Made by a program: the position numbers and the translations under genes. From Flavobacteriales bacterium (GTDB taxonomy: Bacteria; Bacteroidota; Bacteroidia; Flavobacteriales; BACL11), in the NCBI GenBank assembly GCA_002683775.1, contig NYTT01000019.1:1-8449 (forward strand): a stretch of 8,449 nt of DNA. Reading direction: 5' to 3'. The notes below the pieces were generated by a model. That model was not told the origin of the DNA, made no database searches, and was given only the letters and a program-made list of their open reading frames with translations. The first letter of the stretch is position 1. Each line of letters begins with the position of its first letter. Shown piece by piece: positions 1 through 6,702 of this stretch.

Positions 1-911
1 ACTTCTTCAGTGATTGGATGTTCAACTTGAATTCTTGTATTCATCTCCATAAAATAGAAGTTTCTGTGTTTATCAACTAAAAACTCTACAGTTCCTACAC
101 CTTCATATTTCACTGATTCAGCAGCCTTGATAGCAGCAATCCCCATGTCATTCCTTAATTTTTTTGTCATAAATGGAGAGGGTGTCTCCTCAACTAGTTT
201 TTGGTGTCTTCTTTGAATTGAACAATCTCTTTCCGAAAGATGAGCAGCTTTTCCTAATAGATCCCCAATAATTTGAATTTCAATATGTCGTGGATTTTCA
301 ATGAATTTTTCCATATACATACCGTCATTACCAAATGCTGCTTTAGCTTCTTTCCTTGCGCTATCCCAAGATTCTTTAAGAGTTGATTCATCCCATACAA
401 GTCGCATACCTTTCCCACCGCCTCCAGCAGTAGCTTTAAGCATAACTGGATACCCAACAACTTCTGATGCTAATTTTTTACATTCTTTAAAATCGTTTAT
501 TAAGCCATCTGAGCCAGGAATTGTGGGAACTCCAGCTTTTTTCATAGTTTCCTTTGCAGCAGCTTTGTCCCCCATGCCATCAATCATTTCTGGTGATGCT
601 CCAATAAATTTTATATTATTTTCAGTACATATTTTAGAAAAGTTTGAGTTCTCTGCTAAAAAACCATACCCTGGATGAATTGCATCAGCATTTGTTATTT
701 CTGCGGCAGCTATAATATTAGCAATTTTTAAATAAGACTCTGAACTTGCTGCTGGACCAATACAAACCGCTTCGTCTGCAAACCTTACATGCAAGCTTGA
801 AGCGTCTGCTTTTGAGTATACAGCGACAGTTTTTATACCCATTTCTTTGCAAGTCCTAATTATTCTTAATGCAATTTCGCCTCTGTTAGCAATTAAAATT
901 TTATTAAACAT
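1..911 (-). CDS. accC: Biotin carboxylase subunit of acetyl-CoA carboxylase (3' end beyond window)
   Basis: AccC carries out the ATP-dependent carboxylation of the biotin on AccB, the first half-reaction of malonyl-CoA synthesis, in the cytoplasm. The first 303 codons are present; family members are usually about 450 residues, so roughly the last third lies off the left edge. The N-terminal domain opens MFNKILIANRGEIALRI and has HPGYGFLAEN at 79-88. The ATP-grasp part shows K116, K159, the glycine loop GGGGKGMR at 163-170, and C230 with HQK at 236-238. The catalytic segment MEMNTRIQVEHP at 288-299 contains E289, N291, R293, Q295 and E297, matching the metal and bicarbonate residues of the E. 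coli enzyme shifted by one. The ATG at 911 is the family start. It lies 17 bases after the accB stop, so the two are surely co-transcribed. The match is close enough to exclude pyruvate or propionyl-CoA carboxylase only by context (adjacent accB, fabH). Confidence 0.96.
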   Translation of the reverse strand, partial: MFNKILIANRGEIALRIIRTCKEMGIKTVAVYSKADASSLHVRFADEAVCIGPAASSESYLKIANIIAAAEITNADAIHPGYGFLAENSNFSKICTENNIKFIGASPEMIDGMGDKAAAKETMKKAGVPTIPGSDGLINDFKECKKLASEVVGYPVMLKATAGGGGKGMRLVWDESTLKESWDSARKEAKAAFGNDGMYMEKFIENPRHIEIQIIGDLLGKAAHLSERDCSIQRRHQKLVEETPSPFMTKKLRNDMGIAAIKAAESVKYEGVGTVEFLVDKHRNFYFMEMNTRIQVEHPITEE

Positions 912-928
912 GTCTCTTAATATATTTT

Positions 929-1408
929 TTAAGAAGGATCTACTAGAAAAAGTGGTTGATCAAATTCAATTGGAGTAGTATCATCAACAAGTACCTTGAT
1001 TATTTTACCAGAGACTTCAGATTCAATTTCATTAAATAGTTTCATGGCTTCTATTATACAAATTGTATCGCCTTTCTTTATTGTGTCTCCAACATTTACA
1101 AAAGGTGAGCTTTCTGGAGATGATGATCTATAAAAGGTTCCAATCATTGATGCTTTTACTGTAATATAATTTGATTCTTTTTCTGTTGGTTCTTTTTCAA
1201 CAGGTGTAGCTTGAACAACAGGTGGTTGTGTAGCAATTAGTTGTGCTGGAGCTTCATGAATTACGGTTTTTAATTCCTCATCTTCACCTCTTCTCTTTTT
1301 AGGAGGAGACTTAATAGATATTTTAATATTATCTATTTCTAAATTAACGTCAGTTGCACCTGATTTAGCAACGAATTTTATCAATTCTTGAATGTCTTTC
1401 AGATTCAT
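929..1408 (-). CDS. accB: Biotin carboxyl carrier protein of acetyl-CoA carboxylase
   Basis: AccB carries the biotin that AccC carboxylates and the carboxyltransferase uses to form malonyl-CoA. The 159-residue protein has the usual three parts. An N-terminal segment (about 1-40, MNLKDIQELIKFVAKSG) resembles the AccC-interacting end of AccB. A Pro/Glu/Thr-rich flexible linker spans about 42-80. The biotinyl/lipoyl domain runs from about 81 to 157. The biotinylation motif is EAMKLFNEIE with the target lysine at K123. The segment MIGTFYRSSSPESSPFV (88-104) contains the 'thumb' typical of true AccB rather than of carrier domains in other biotin enzymes. It starts at ATG 1408 with no Shine-Dalgarno sequence. 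It lies 38 bases after fabH and 17 bases before accC; a candidate -7 box sits in the upstream gap. Confidence 0.97.
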   Translation of the reverse strand: MNLKDIQELIKFVAKSGATDVNLEIDNIKISIKSPPKKRRGEDEELKTVIHEAPAQLIATQPPVVQATPVEKEPTEKESNYITVKASMIGTFYRSSSPESSPFVNVGDTIKKGDTICIIEAMKLFNEIESEVSGKIIKVLVDDTTPIEFDQPLFLVDPS

Positions 1409-1437
1409 TGTCTATAGTTTATTATTTATTTTATGTA

Positions 1438-1445
1438 CAAAAGTA
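1438..1445 (-). promoter_or_regulatory. Candidate Bacteroidota -7 promoter box upstream of accB
   Basis: Read on the minus strand, the fabH-accB gap contains TACTTTTG, an exact match to the Bacteroidota housekeeping -7 motif TAnnTTTG, ending 29 bases before the accB ATG. I find no TTG/TTTG at the expected -33 distance; the nearest TTTG is about 28 bases upstream. It could give accB-accC their own transcript in addition to read-through from fabH. The match is visible; promoter activity is inferred. Confidence 0.35.
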
Positions 1446-1446
1446 A

Positions 1447-2448
1447 TTATTTATTTGAATCGTAGGCCCATTTCAAATATATTGATCCCCAAGTGAACCC
1501 TCCGCCAAATGCTGCAAGAATTAAATTATCCCCTTTTTTTAATTTATTTTCCCACTCCCAAAGACATAAAGGAATTGTTCCATTTGTTGTATTTCCATAT
1601 CTTTCAATATTGAGCATAACTTTTTCATTTCCCACTCCCATTCTTCTTGCGGTTGCATCAATAATTCTTTGATTTGCTTGATGAGGTACTAACCATGCTA
1701 CATCATTTGACGTTAAATTATTTCGCTTCATAATTTCTTCTGAAACATCTGCCATAGAAGTTACGGCAGCCTTAAAAACTGATTGTCCTTCTTGAAAAAC
1801 AAAATGTTTTCTAGCTTCAATAGTTTCATGACTTGCAGGTAATGCAGATCCACCAGCTTTCATATGTAAAAATTCACTTCCAGATCCATCACTTTTTAAG
1901 ATTGAATCTTGTATTCCATTACCTTCTGTTGAGGGCTCGAGCATAACAGCACCAGCGCCATCTCCAAAAATTATACACGTTGCTCTGTCCGTGTAGTCTA
2001 CAATTGATGACATTTTATCTGCTCCAACTACAATTATTTTTTTATACGTTCCTGTTTCAATAAATTTTGATGCAGTTGATAAAGCAAATAGAAAACCTGA
2101 ACAAGCAGCCATTAAATCGTAAGCAAATGCATTTGATGCACCAACTTTATCAGCAATAATACATGCGGTTGAAGGGAAAAGCATATCTGGCGTTGCAGTT
2201 GCACAAATAATTAAATCAATATCAACTGCATTAATATTAGTTTTATTTAACAGCCCATTAACAGCATTAATTCCTAAAACAGATGCCCCTTTACCTTGCC
2301 CTTTAAGAATTCGACGTTCTTTTATTCCTGTTCTTGAAGTAATCCATTCATCGTTAGTATCAACTGTTTTTTCAAGCTCTTTATTTGTTAAAATATAATC
2401 AGGAACATAAGCATGTATTCCAGTAATTGCTGCCGTAATTTTTTTCAT
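1447..2448 (-). CDS. fabH: Beta-ketoacyl-ACP synthase III (fatty-acid chain initiation)
   Basis: FabH condenses acetyl-CoA (or another primer acyl-CoA) with malonyl-ACP to start type II fatty-acid synthesis. The 333-residue protein has the usual family length. It opens with the FabH pattern ITGIHAYVPDYILTNKELE and has DTNDEWITSRTGIKERR at 30-46. The Cys-His-Asn triad is C116 in AACSGFLFAL, H256 in VPHQANQRI and N286 in RYGNTTNG. The protein ends with the GGGFTWGS motif (315-322). The segment after the catalytic Asn reads NTTNGTIP, where many FabH proteins have NTSxAxIP; it lies beside the active site but I would not predict a changed primer choice from it. The ATG at 2448 shares its A with the plsX stop codon (TAATG), so translation is probably coupled. 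Substrate (straight or branched primer) cannot be read from sequence alone. Confidence 0.96.
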   Translation of the reverse strand: MKKITAAITGIHAYVPDYILTNKELEKTVDTNDEWITSRTGIKERRILKGQGKGASVLGINAVNGLLNKTNINAVDIDLIICATATPDMLFPSTACIIADKVGASNAFAYDLMAACSGFLFALSTASKFIETGTYKKIIVVGADKMSSIVDYTDRATCIIFGDGAGAVMLEPSTEGNGIQDSILKSDGSGSEFLHMKAGGSALPASHETIEARKHFVFQEGQSVFKAAVTSMADVSEEIMKRNNLTSNDVAWLVPHQANQRIIDATARRMGVGNEKVMLNIERYGNTTNGTIPLCLWEWENKLKKGDNLILAAFGGGFTWGSIYLKWAYDSNK

Positions 2449-3386
2449 TAATTAAGATTATTTTTAATTTTACTTACTAGATCTGCTTTCACTACATTTT
2501 TTGTGAGAAGTATCATATTTTTAATTGCATTTTCATTTGATATCCCGTGTCCGATTATAACTGTTTTATTTAATCCTAAAATTGGAGTTCCACCATAATC
2601 TTCATAATTGAATCTTTTAAAAAAATCATCTAAAAGGTTCCTTTTTTTCATTATTGAATATATTCCTTCAGCTTCTTTTAAAACTATATTTCCAGTAAAT
2701 CCATCACATACTATCACATCAATATTTGAGCTAAAGATATCTCTTCCTTCACAATTGCCAACGAAATTAAAATCTGGATTATCATTCATTAATAAATAAG
2801 CAGCTTGAGTTAGAAGATTTCCTTTTGATTTTTCTTCGCCTAAATTTAGCAAACTAACTTTTGGTTTCTTCACTGCACAAACATGCTTTGAAAATAAGGA
2901 TCCTAATAATCCAAACTGGTATAATACATCGGGTTTGCAATCAGCGTTTGCACCAACATCAAGTAAAACTGTAATTCCGCCATCTTCTCTAGGAAGTACT
3001 GTAGAAAGAGGTGGCCTTAAAACACCAGGAATAGCTTTAACAGAGTAGTACCCTCCGACAAACATCGCTCCAGTGTTACCAGCGGATGCAAATCCATCTA
3101 TATACCCCTTAGCCAGATATTCAAAACCTTTAGTTATACTAGAATTTGTTTTTGCTCTAAAAGCTTTAGTTGGATGTTCATCCATTTTAATAATTTCTGA
3201 ACAATTTACAATTTCAAATTTTTCAGCATCAATATTATTTGTGTTTAACTCTGCAATAATTTCTGTTTGATTTCCGAACAATACTAATTTAGTGTTATTA
3301 GATATTTCGTTAAGTGCAAGAATTGCACCCTGGACAGTTTTTTGAGGAGCATAATCCCCTCCCATGATATCTATACCAATTTTCAC
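2448..3386 (-). CDS. plsX: Phosphate acyltransferase PlsX (acyl-ACP to acyl-phosphate)
   Basis: PlsX converts acyl-ACP and phosphate to acyl-phosphate, the donor used by PlsY in phospholipid synthesis; it is a peripheral membrane enzyme. The protein is 312 residues, near the usual 320-350. Family motifs appear in order: IDIMGGDYAP (5-14), SAGNTGA (101-107), RPPLST (124-129), LDVGAN (142-147), NLGEEKSKGN (181-190), GNCEGRD (210-216), DGFTGN (228-233) and YGGTPILG (264-271). The start codon is GTG at 3386. A stop codon lies in frame just 9 bases upstream and the MGGD motif follows immediately, so no alternative start fits. The stop overlaps the fabH ATG as TAATG. The plsX-fabH pair is widely conserved and links chain initiation to lipid export into membranes. 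The 41-base gap before it holds no recognisable promoter box. Confidence 0.95.
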   Translation of the reverse strand: MKIGIDIMGGDYAPQKTVQGAILALNEISNNTKLVLFGNQTEIIAELNTNNIDAEKFEIVNCSEIIKMDEHPTKAFRAKTNSSITKGFEYLAKGYIDGFASAGNTGAMFVGGYYSVKAIPGVLRPPLSTVLPREDGGITVLLDVGANADCKPDVLYQFGLLGSLFSKHVCAVKKPKVSLLNLGEEKSKGNLLTQAAYLLMNDNPDFNFVGNCEGRDIFSSNIDVIVCDGFTGNIVLKEAEGIYSIMKKRNLLDDFFKRFNYEDYGGTPILGLNKTVIIGHGISNENAIKNMILLTKNVVKADLVSKIKNNLN

Positions 3387-3427
3387 TGTTAGATCTTAGC
3401 TTTTATTAAAGATAAAACTACGAAAAT

Positions 3428-3616
3428 CTATTTAGGAGCAATTTCGGAAACTAATTTTCCTCTATAGTATAGCTTGCCTTCATGTTCATGCGCATGATGG
3501 TATAAATGAGATTCGCCAGTTTCTTGACAAATTTTAATCGTTTGAGTACTAGCTTTATAATGCGTTCTTCTTTTGTCTCTTCTAGTCTTAGAAATCTTTC
3601 TTTTAGGATGTGCCAT
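3428..3616 (-). CDS. rpmF: 50S ribosomal protein L32, cysteine-poor form
   Basis: L32 is a small protein of the large ribosomal subunit. The 62-residue sequence starts MAHPKRKISKTRRDKRRTHY, with the conserved MA-P-K-S-R-RR basic N-terminus, and ends with the YYRGKLV segment typical of the family. The classic zinc-ribbon form has two CxxC pairs; here only C30 remains, the partner position is T33, and the second pair is replaced by the His-rich stretch HLYHHAHEHEG (37-47). From memory, this cysteine-poor L32 is common in flavobacterial proteins, so it supports the taxonomic guess rather than indicating damage. The gene starts at ATG 3616, 13 bases after the YceD stop (TAG), with a weak purine-rich AAAGAAAG upstream. 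The yceD-rpmF pairing is near universal. Confidence 0.97.
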   Translation of the reverse strand: MAHPKRKISKTRRDKRRTHYKASTQTIKICQETGESHLYHHAHEHEGKLYYRGKLVSEIAPK

Positions 3617-3629
3617 ATTCTTTCTTTTA

Positions 3630-4145
3630 CTATTTAATTAAATTTTTTAATGCATCCCACCTTGGGTCAGATGCTTTTTTTGTTACTTGAGTATATTTTT
3701 TTACTAAACTAACCATTTCTTTATTACATGTAATTTTGCCGTTTGTATCTAATGGATGTTGACGTATTTTAGGTACATTTAAAATTATTGATTCAAAGAT
3801 TAATTGTTTTAGATTTAATTTATTTTCACTTGATTTGATATACAATATCTCGTCAGTTGAAATTAAATCATTGTCTGTTTTTTGTATAATAACATTTGTT
3901 TCTCCTATGATATTTACAGAAATATTTTCAGTACAAATGTCGCAAGGTATTTGGTTTATTTGACCACTAATAATTAAGTTAAGCGAAAGTTTTTCACTCT
4001 TTTTATTTATTACAACCTTAACAGAAATATCTGCATGTTTAACTTCTGTAAAATCAAACTCTTCAAAGAACTGGTCCTTAATTACATATGAGAATGAATT
4101 TTCACCATTAGTTATTGAACCTAATTTTATTGTAAAAATATTCAT
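3630..4145 (-). CDS. yceD: YceD/DUF177 family protein, probable 23S rRNA/large-subunit factor
   Basis: This is the small conserved protein encoded directly upstream of rpmF in most bacteria. The E. coli and plant members have been linked to 23S rRNA accumulation, but the exact biochemical role is not known to me. The 171-residue protein shows the family features: a beta-rich N-terminal half, a C-x2-C pair (C68, C71 in PCDIC) and the C-terminal DPRWDALKNL motif (160-169). A third cysteine is at C140 in GKITCNKE. There is no signal peptide or membrane segment. It starts at ATG 4145 with no Shine-Dalgarno sequence and ends with TAG, 13 bases before rpmF. Assignment rests on the CxxC pair, the C-terminal motif and the position beside rpmF; overall sequence conservation in this family is low. 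Confidence 0.88.
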   Translation of the reverse strand: MNIFTIKLGSITNGENSFSYVIKDQFFEEFDFTEVKHADISVKVVINKKSEKLSLNLIISGQINQIPCDICTENISVNIIGETNVIIQKTDNDLISTDEILYIKSSENKLNLKQLIFESIILNVPKIRQHPLDTNGKITCNKEMVSLVKKYTQVTKKASDPRWDALKNLIK

Positions 4146-4168
4146 TCTGATGAATTTTATAAGGGCTG

Positions 4169-4176
4169 CAAATATA
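4169..4176 (-). promoter_or_regulatory. Candidate Bacteroidota -7 promoter box upstream of yceD-rpmF
   Basis: On the minus strand the 42-base pdxA-yceD gap contains TATATTTG, an exact TAnnTTTG match ending 23 bases before the yceD ATG. This would place transcription start about 17 bases before the start codon. No clear TTG/TTTG -33 element is visible at the expected distance, which falls in the 3' end of pdxA. It may allow the ribosomal-protein and lipid genes to be expressed separately from pepA-pdxA. Motif seen; function inferred. Confidence 0.4.
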
Positions 4177-4187
4177 TAAATTTATTA

Positions 4188-5243
4188 TTATTTAGCTCTA
4201 TTTGGTGCCCTTTTACTATTGAAGGCTAGAGGATTCTTATTTAATAGTTCAAACTCGATTCTTTTTTTATGTATGTTACAGCCTAAAAAGATAGCTTCTC
4301 TGAATGATGTTTCATCTGCCAGCCCTTTGCCAGCTATTTCATATGCAGTACCATGAACAGGTGATGTCCTAACTATATTTAAACCAGCTGTAAAGTTAAC
4401 TCCGTCAGAAAATGATAGAGTTTTAAAAGCTGTTAACCCTTGATCATGATACATCGAAAGTATTCCATCAAAGTTTCTCAAATTTTTTGAAGTAAAAAAA
4501 CTATCAGCTGGATATGGGCCAAAAGCAAGAATTTTTTCTTCTTTTAATAGTTTAATGGCGGGGACAATGTATTCATCTTCCTCATCGCCTAATAATCCAT
4601 TTTCACCAGCATGAGGGTTTAGTCCTAAAACAGCAATTTTTGGAGATCTTATTCCAAAATCTTTGATGAGTGAATTGTTTAATTTTTTGGTTTTAGCTAT
4701 TAAATTATCAATTGTCACAAATTTTTTAACATTTTCTAATGCAATATGCCCTGTTAAAAAAGCTATCTTCATTTTTTCACTTGTCATTATCATTAGAGAC
4801 TCACCATCGAAATTGCCTTCAAGAAATTCAGTGTGACCAATAAAGCCACTTACTTTTTCTTTTATAGATGCTTTATTAATTGGAGCAGTTACTAAAACAT
4901 CAATCTGTTTATTTTTTAATGCTTCAGTTGCTTTTTTTAGTGATTCAAATGCTTTTTCTCCAGAATATATTGTGGATTTACCAAAATGAATATCAATATC
5001 ATCACTCCAAATATTTAAGAGATTAACTTTATTATGTTTTAAGTTTTCAAACTTTTCAATGATATTAAAATTAAAATCTAGCAGTTCTAAGTGCTTTCTA
5101 TTTATTGATGCAACCTTACTAGAACCATAGACTATTGGAGTACAAAATTCCATCATTCGAGCATCTTTAAATGTTTTGATTATTATTTCAAGTCCAATAC
5201 CATTTAAATCTCCTATCGAAATACCTACTTTAATTTTTGACAT
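4188..5243 (-). CDS. pdxA: 4-hydroxythreonine-4-phosphate dehydrogenase PdxA
   Basis: PdxA oxidises 4-phosphohydroxy-L-threonine to an unstable ketone that PdxJ uses to make pyridoxine 5'-phosphate, so it marks the DXP-dependent route to vitamin B6. The 351-residue protein is slightly longer than the E. coli enzyme (329) because of extra C-terminal and loop sequence. The metal-binding histidines are H166 (TGHIAL), H211 (NPHAGENG) and H266 (YHDQGL). The signature segment at about 278-307 includes FSDGVNFTAGLNIVRTSP and HGTAYEIAGKG. GHTEFL lies at 136-141. The N-terminal motif reads GDLNGIGLEI instead of the more common GDPAGIGPE, a variation I associate with Bacteroidota members. The ATG at 5243 shares its A with the pepA stop (TAATG), so the two genes are probably translationally coupled. 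A 42-base gap separates it from yceD. Confidence 0.96.
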   Translation of the reverse strand: MSKIKVGISIGDLNGIGLEIIIKTFKDARMMEFCTPIVYGSSKVASINRKHLELLDFNFNIIEKFENLKHNKVNLLNIWSDDIDIHFGKSTIYSGEKAFESLKKATEALKNKQIDVLVTAPINKASIKEKVSGFIGHTEFLEGNFDGESLMIMTSEKMKIAFLTGHIALENVKKFVTIDNLIAKTKKLNNSLIKDFGIRSPKIAVLGLNPHAGENGLLGDEEDEYIVPAIKLLKEEKILAFGPYPADSFFTSKNLRNFDGILSMYHDQGLTAFKTLSFSDGVNFTAGLNIVRTSPVHGTAYEIAGKGLADETSFREAIFLGCNIHKKRIEFELLNKNPLAFNSKRAPNRAK

Positions 5244-6661
5244 TATATATGATTTTTTATGAAATGGTAAAGAAGTCTAACCCCCATGCCTGTTGCCCCT
5301 TTTCCTCTGTATCCATATTTTGATTTGGAGTATACGCCAGGTAAATCAATATGAATAAATGGAAAATCAGCAAAATGTGCTAGAAATTTACCTGCAGTAA
5401 TAGCTCCACCGTATGGCCCACCAAGATTTTTTATATCAGCAATATCAGATTTTATAAGTTCATCATAATCAGACCAAAAGGGAAATTCTGCTAATCGTTC
5501 ATGAACTTTATCTCCAACTTCTTTTAATTTTTTATGCTCATCATTTGCATTTTCATGCATACTAACAAAACCATAATGCCCTATTGCTGCAACAGCAGCA
5601 CCTGTTAAAGTAGCTAAATCGATTACTAATTTGGGTTTATATTTTTTTGCAAAGCTAAGTGCATCAGCAAGAATTAAACGGCCCTCTGCATCTGTATTTA
5701 AAACTTCAACTGTTGTCCCATCATGCATAGTAATAACATCTCCAGGTGCATATGCATTGCCTGAAGGTCTATTGTCAGTAGCTGGTAGTAATGCTATTAC
5801 ATGTACAGGTAATTTATTAGATGAAATAGCTTGCATGGCACCGATTACTGTTCCGGCACCCCCCATATCAATTTTCATTAAATCCATAGAGTTTGCAGTA
5901 GGTTTTAGACTAAGACCACCTGTATCATAGACAATTCCTTTTCCCACAAGAACAATAGGTTTTTGATTTGTGAATTTCTTTGGCTTCCATTCCATAATTG
6001 TAAATGTGGGATCATCGATTGATCCTTTATTGACAGCAAGTAGTCCTCCCATCTTTAGTGATTCTATTTGCTTTTTATCAAGTATAGAAGTTTTAACCTT
6101 GAATTTATTCCCCAAATTTAAAGCCTTTTCTGCTAAATTCTTTGCAGTTAAATGGGAAAATGGTTCATTTATCAAATCTCTTGTTGTGTAAACTGCATTA
6201 ATAACATTCTGAATTTCAGCAATTTGTTTTGGATTTGACTCATTACATAAGAAAATAAACTTTAAATTATTTGGTTTTGGATCTGTTTTGTGTTTAGTAA
6301 AAGTATAATTAGAAAGAGCCATGCCTTCAGCAATTAGTAATACTTCTTTCTGATTCTTTTTTTCATCAAGAATTAGAACTGATTCCTTGGTTTTTAATTT
6401 TTCTGTTAAACTGTCGCCAAGTAGTCTACAATTCTCAGCATATTTATTGTTATCTAATTCTTTTTTAGGTGTTACGATAAATATCAATCTTTTGTATTGA
6501 TTAATTTCAACAATCTCCTTATGTTTTTTTTGTTCTTGTTTAATAAATTCTAACTCCGGCTTTGATAGAAATTTTAAAGATAAATCAGTATTTGAGTTAC
6601 ATAGAATAATTAGATTATCTTTTTCTGAAATTGTTGTTTTCTTTTTTAGTAGAGTCTTCAT
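5243..6661 (-). CDS. pepA: Leucyl aminopeptidase, M17 family
   Basis: This is a cytosolic two-metal aminopeptidase that releases N-terminal residues from peptides; M17 enzymes usually form hexamers. Counting from the ATG at 6661 it is 472 residues. A divergent N-terminal domain (about 1-155) precedes the catalytic domain. The catalytic motifs are VGKGIVYDTGGLSLKP (239-254), KIDMGGAGT (263-271) and NTDAEGRL (322-329). The two-metal ligands and catalytic residues correspond to K241, D246, K253, D265, D324, E326 and R328. A longer frame opens at a TTG at 6688, but that codon lies inside a candidate -7 promoter box; the ATG at 6661 (MKTLLKKKTT) is preferred. Some M17 proteins also bind DNA (E. 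coli PepA); nothing here shows that. The gene heads the minus-strand cluster and overlaps pdxA by TAATG. Confidence 0.94.
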   Translation of the reverse strand: MKTLLKKKTTISEKDNLIILCNSNTDLSLKFLSKPELEFIKQEQKKHKEIVEINQYKRLIFIVTPKKELDNNKYAENCRLLGDSLTEKLKTKESVLILDEKKNQKEVLLIAEGMALSNYTFTKHKTDPKPNNLKFIFLCNESNPKQIAEIQNVINAVYTTRDLINEPFSHLTAKNLAEKALNLGNKFKVKTSILDKKQIESLKMGGLLAVNKGSIDDPTFTIMEWKPKKFTNQKPIVLVGKGIVYDTGGLSLKPTANSMDLMKIDMGGAGTVIGAMQAISSNKLPVHVIALLPATDNRPSGNAYAPGDVITMHDGTTVEVLNTDAEGRLILADALSFAKKYKPKLVIDLATLTGAAVAAIGHYGFVSMHENANDEHKKLKEVGDKVHERLAEFPFWSDYDELIKSDIADIKNLGGPYGGAITAGKFLAHFADFPFIHIDLPGVYSKSKYGYRGKGATGMGVRLLYHFIKNHI

Positions 6662-6671
6662 ATAAAATGTG

Positions 6672-6679
6672 TAATTTTG
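6672..6679 (+). promoter_or_regulatory. Candidate -7 promoter box for mqnC
   Basis: TAATTTTG matches the Bacteroidota -7 consensus TAnnTTTG and ends 23 bases before the ATG at 6703. The transcription start would then lie near 6685, downstream of the ATG at 6667 and the TTG at 6631, which argues that mqnC starts at 6703. No TTG is seen 17-23 bases upstream, so a -33 element is not supported. Confidence 0.45.
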
Positions 6680-6685
6680 AGAATT

Positions 6686-6693
6686 CAAAAATA
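6686..6693 (-). promoter_or_regulatory. Candidate -7 promoter box for pepA-pdxA
   Basis: On the minus strand this reads TATTTTTG, matching TAnnTTTG and ending 24 bases before the pepA ATG at 6661. It would start transcription near 6679 and leave a leader of about 18 bases. The TTG at 6688, which opens a longer frame, is the end of this box, so it is unlikely to be in the transcript. No good -33 TTG is visible upstream (inside mqnC). Confidence 0.45.
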
Positions 6694-6702
6694 AGTAAAT
6701 TA

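Larger units (their letters stand above)
6672..6693. repeat. Imperfect inverted repeat in the pepA-mqnC divergent region
   Basis: The left arm TAATTTTGA (6672-6680) and right arm TCAAAAATA (6685-6693) are complementary at eight of nine positions around the 4-base spacer GAAT. The arms are the two opposing -7 boxes plus one base. It may simply be the geometry of two back-to-back promoters, or it could also be an operator bound by a dimeric regulator. The symmetry is seen directly; any binding is speculation, and AT-rich sequence makes short palindromes fairly common. Confidence 0.5.

Noticed and set aside
301..678. Plus-strand open frame of 125 codons opposite accC
   Set aside because: It lies wholly antisense to the strongly conserved biotin carboxylase frame, has low-complexity composition and matches no family I recognise. 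The same holds for other open frames inside plsX, pepA and mqnC.
915..934. Inverted repeat TCTTAA / TTAAGA around an 8-base T-rich loop between accB and accC, as a terminator or attenuator
   Set aside because: The stem is six AT-rich pairs, overlaps the accB stop and sits between two genes whose products must be made together; too weak to call.
1431..1477. TTTG (minus strand, 1477-1474) as the -33 element for the accB -7 box
   Set aside because: It is about 28 bases from the -7 box, clearly more than the usual spacing of about 17-23, and it lies in fabH coding sequence.
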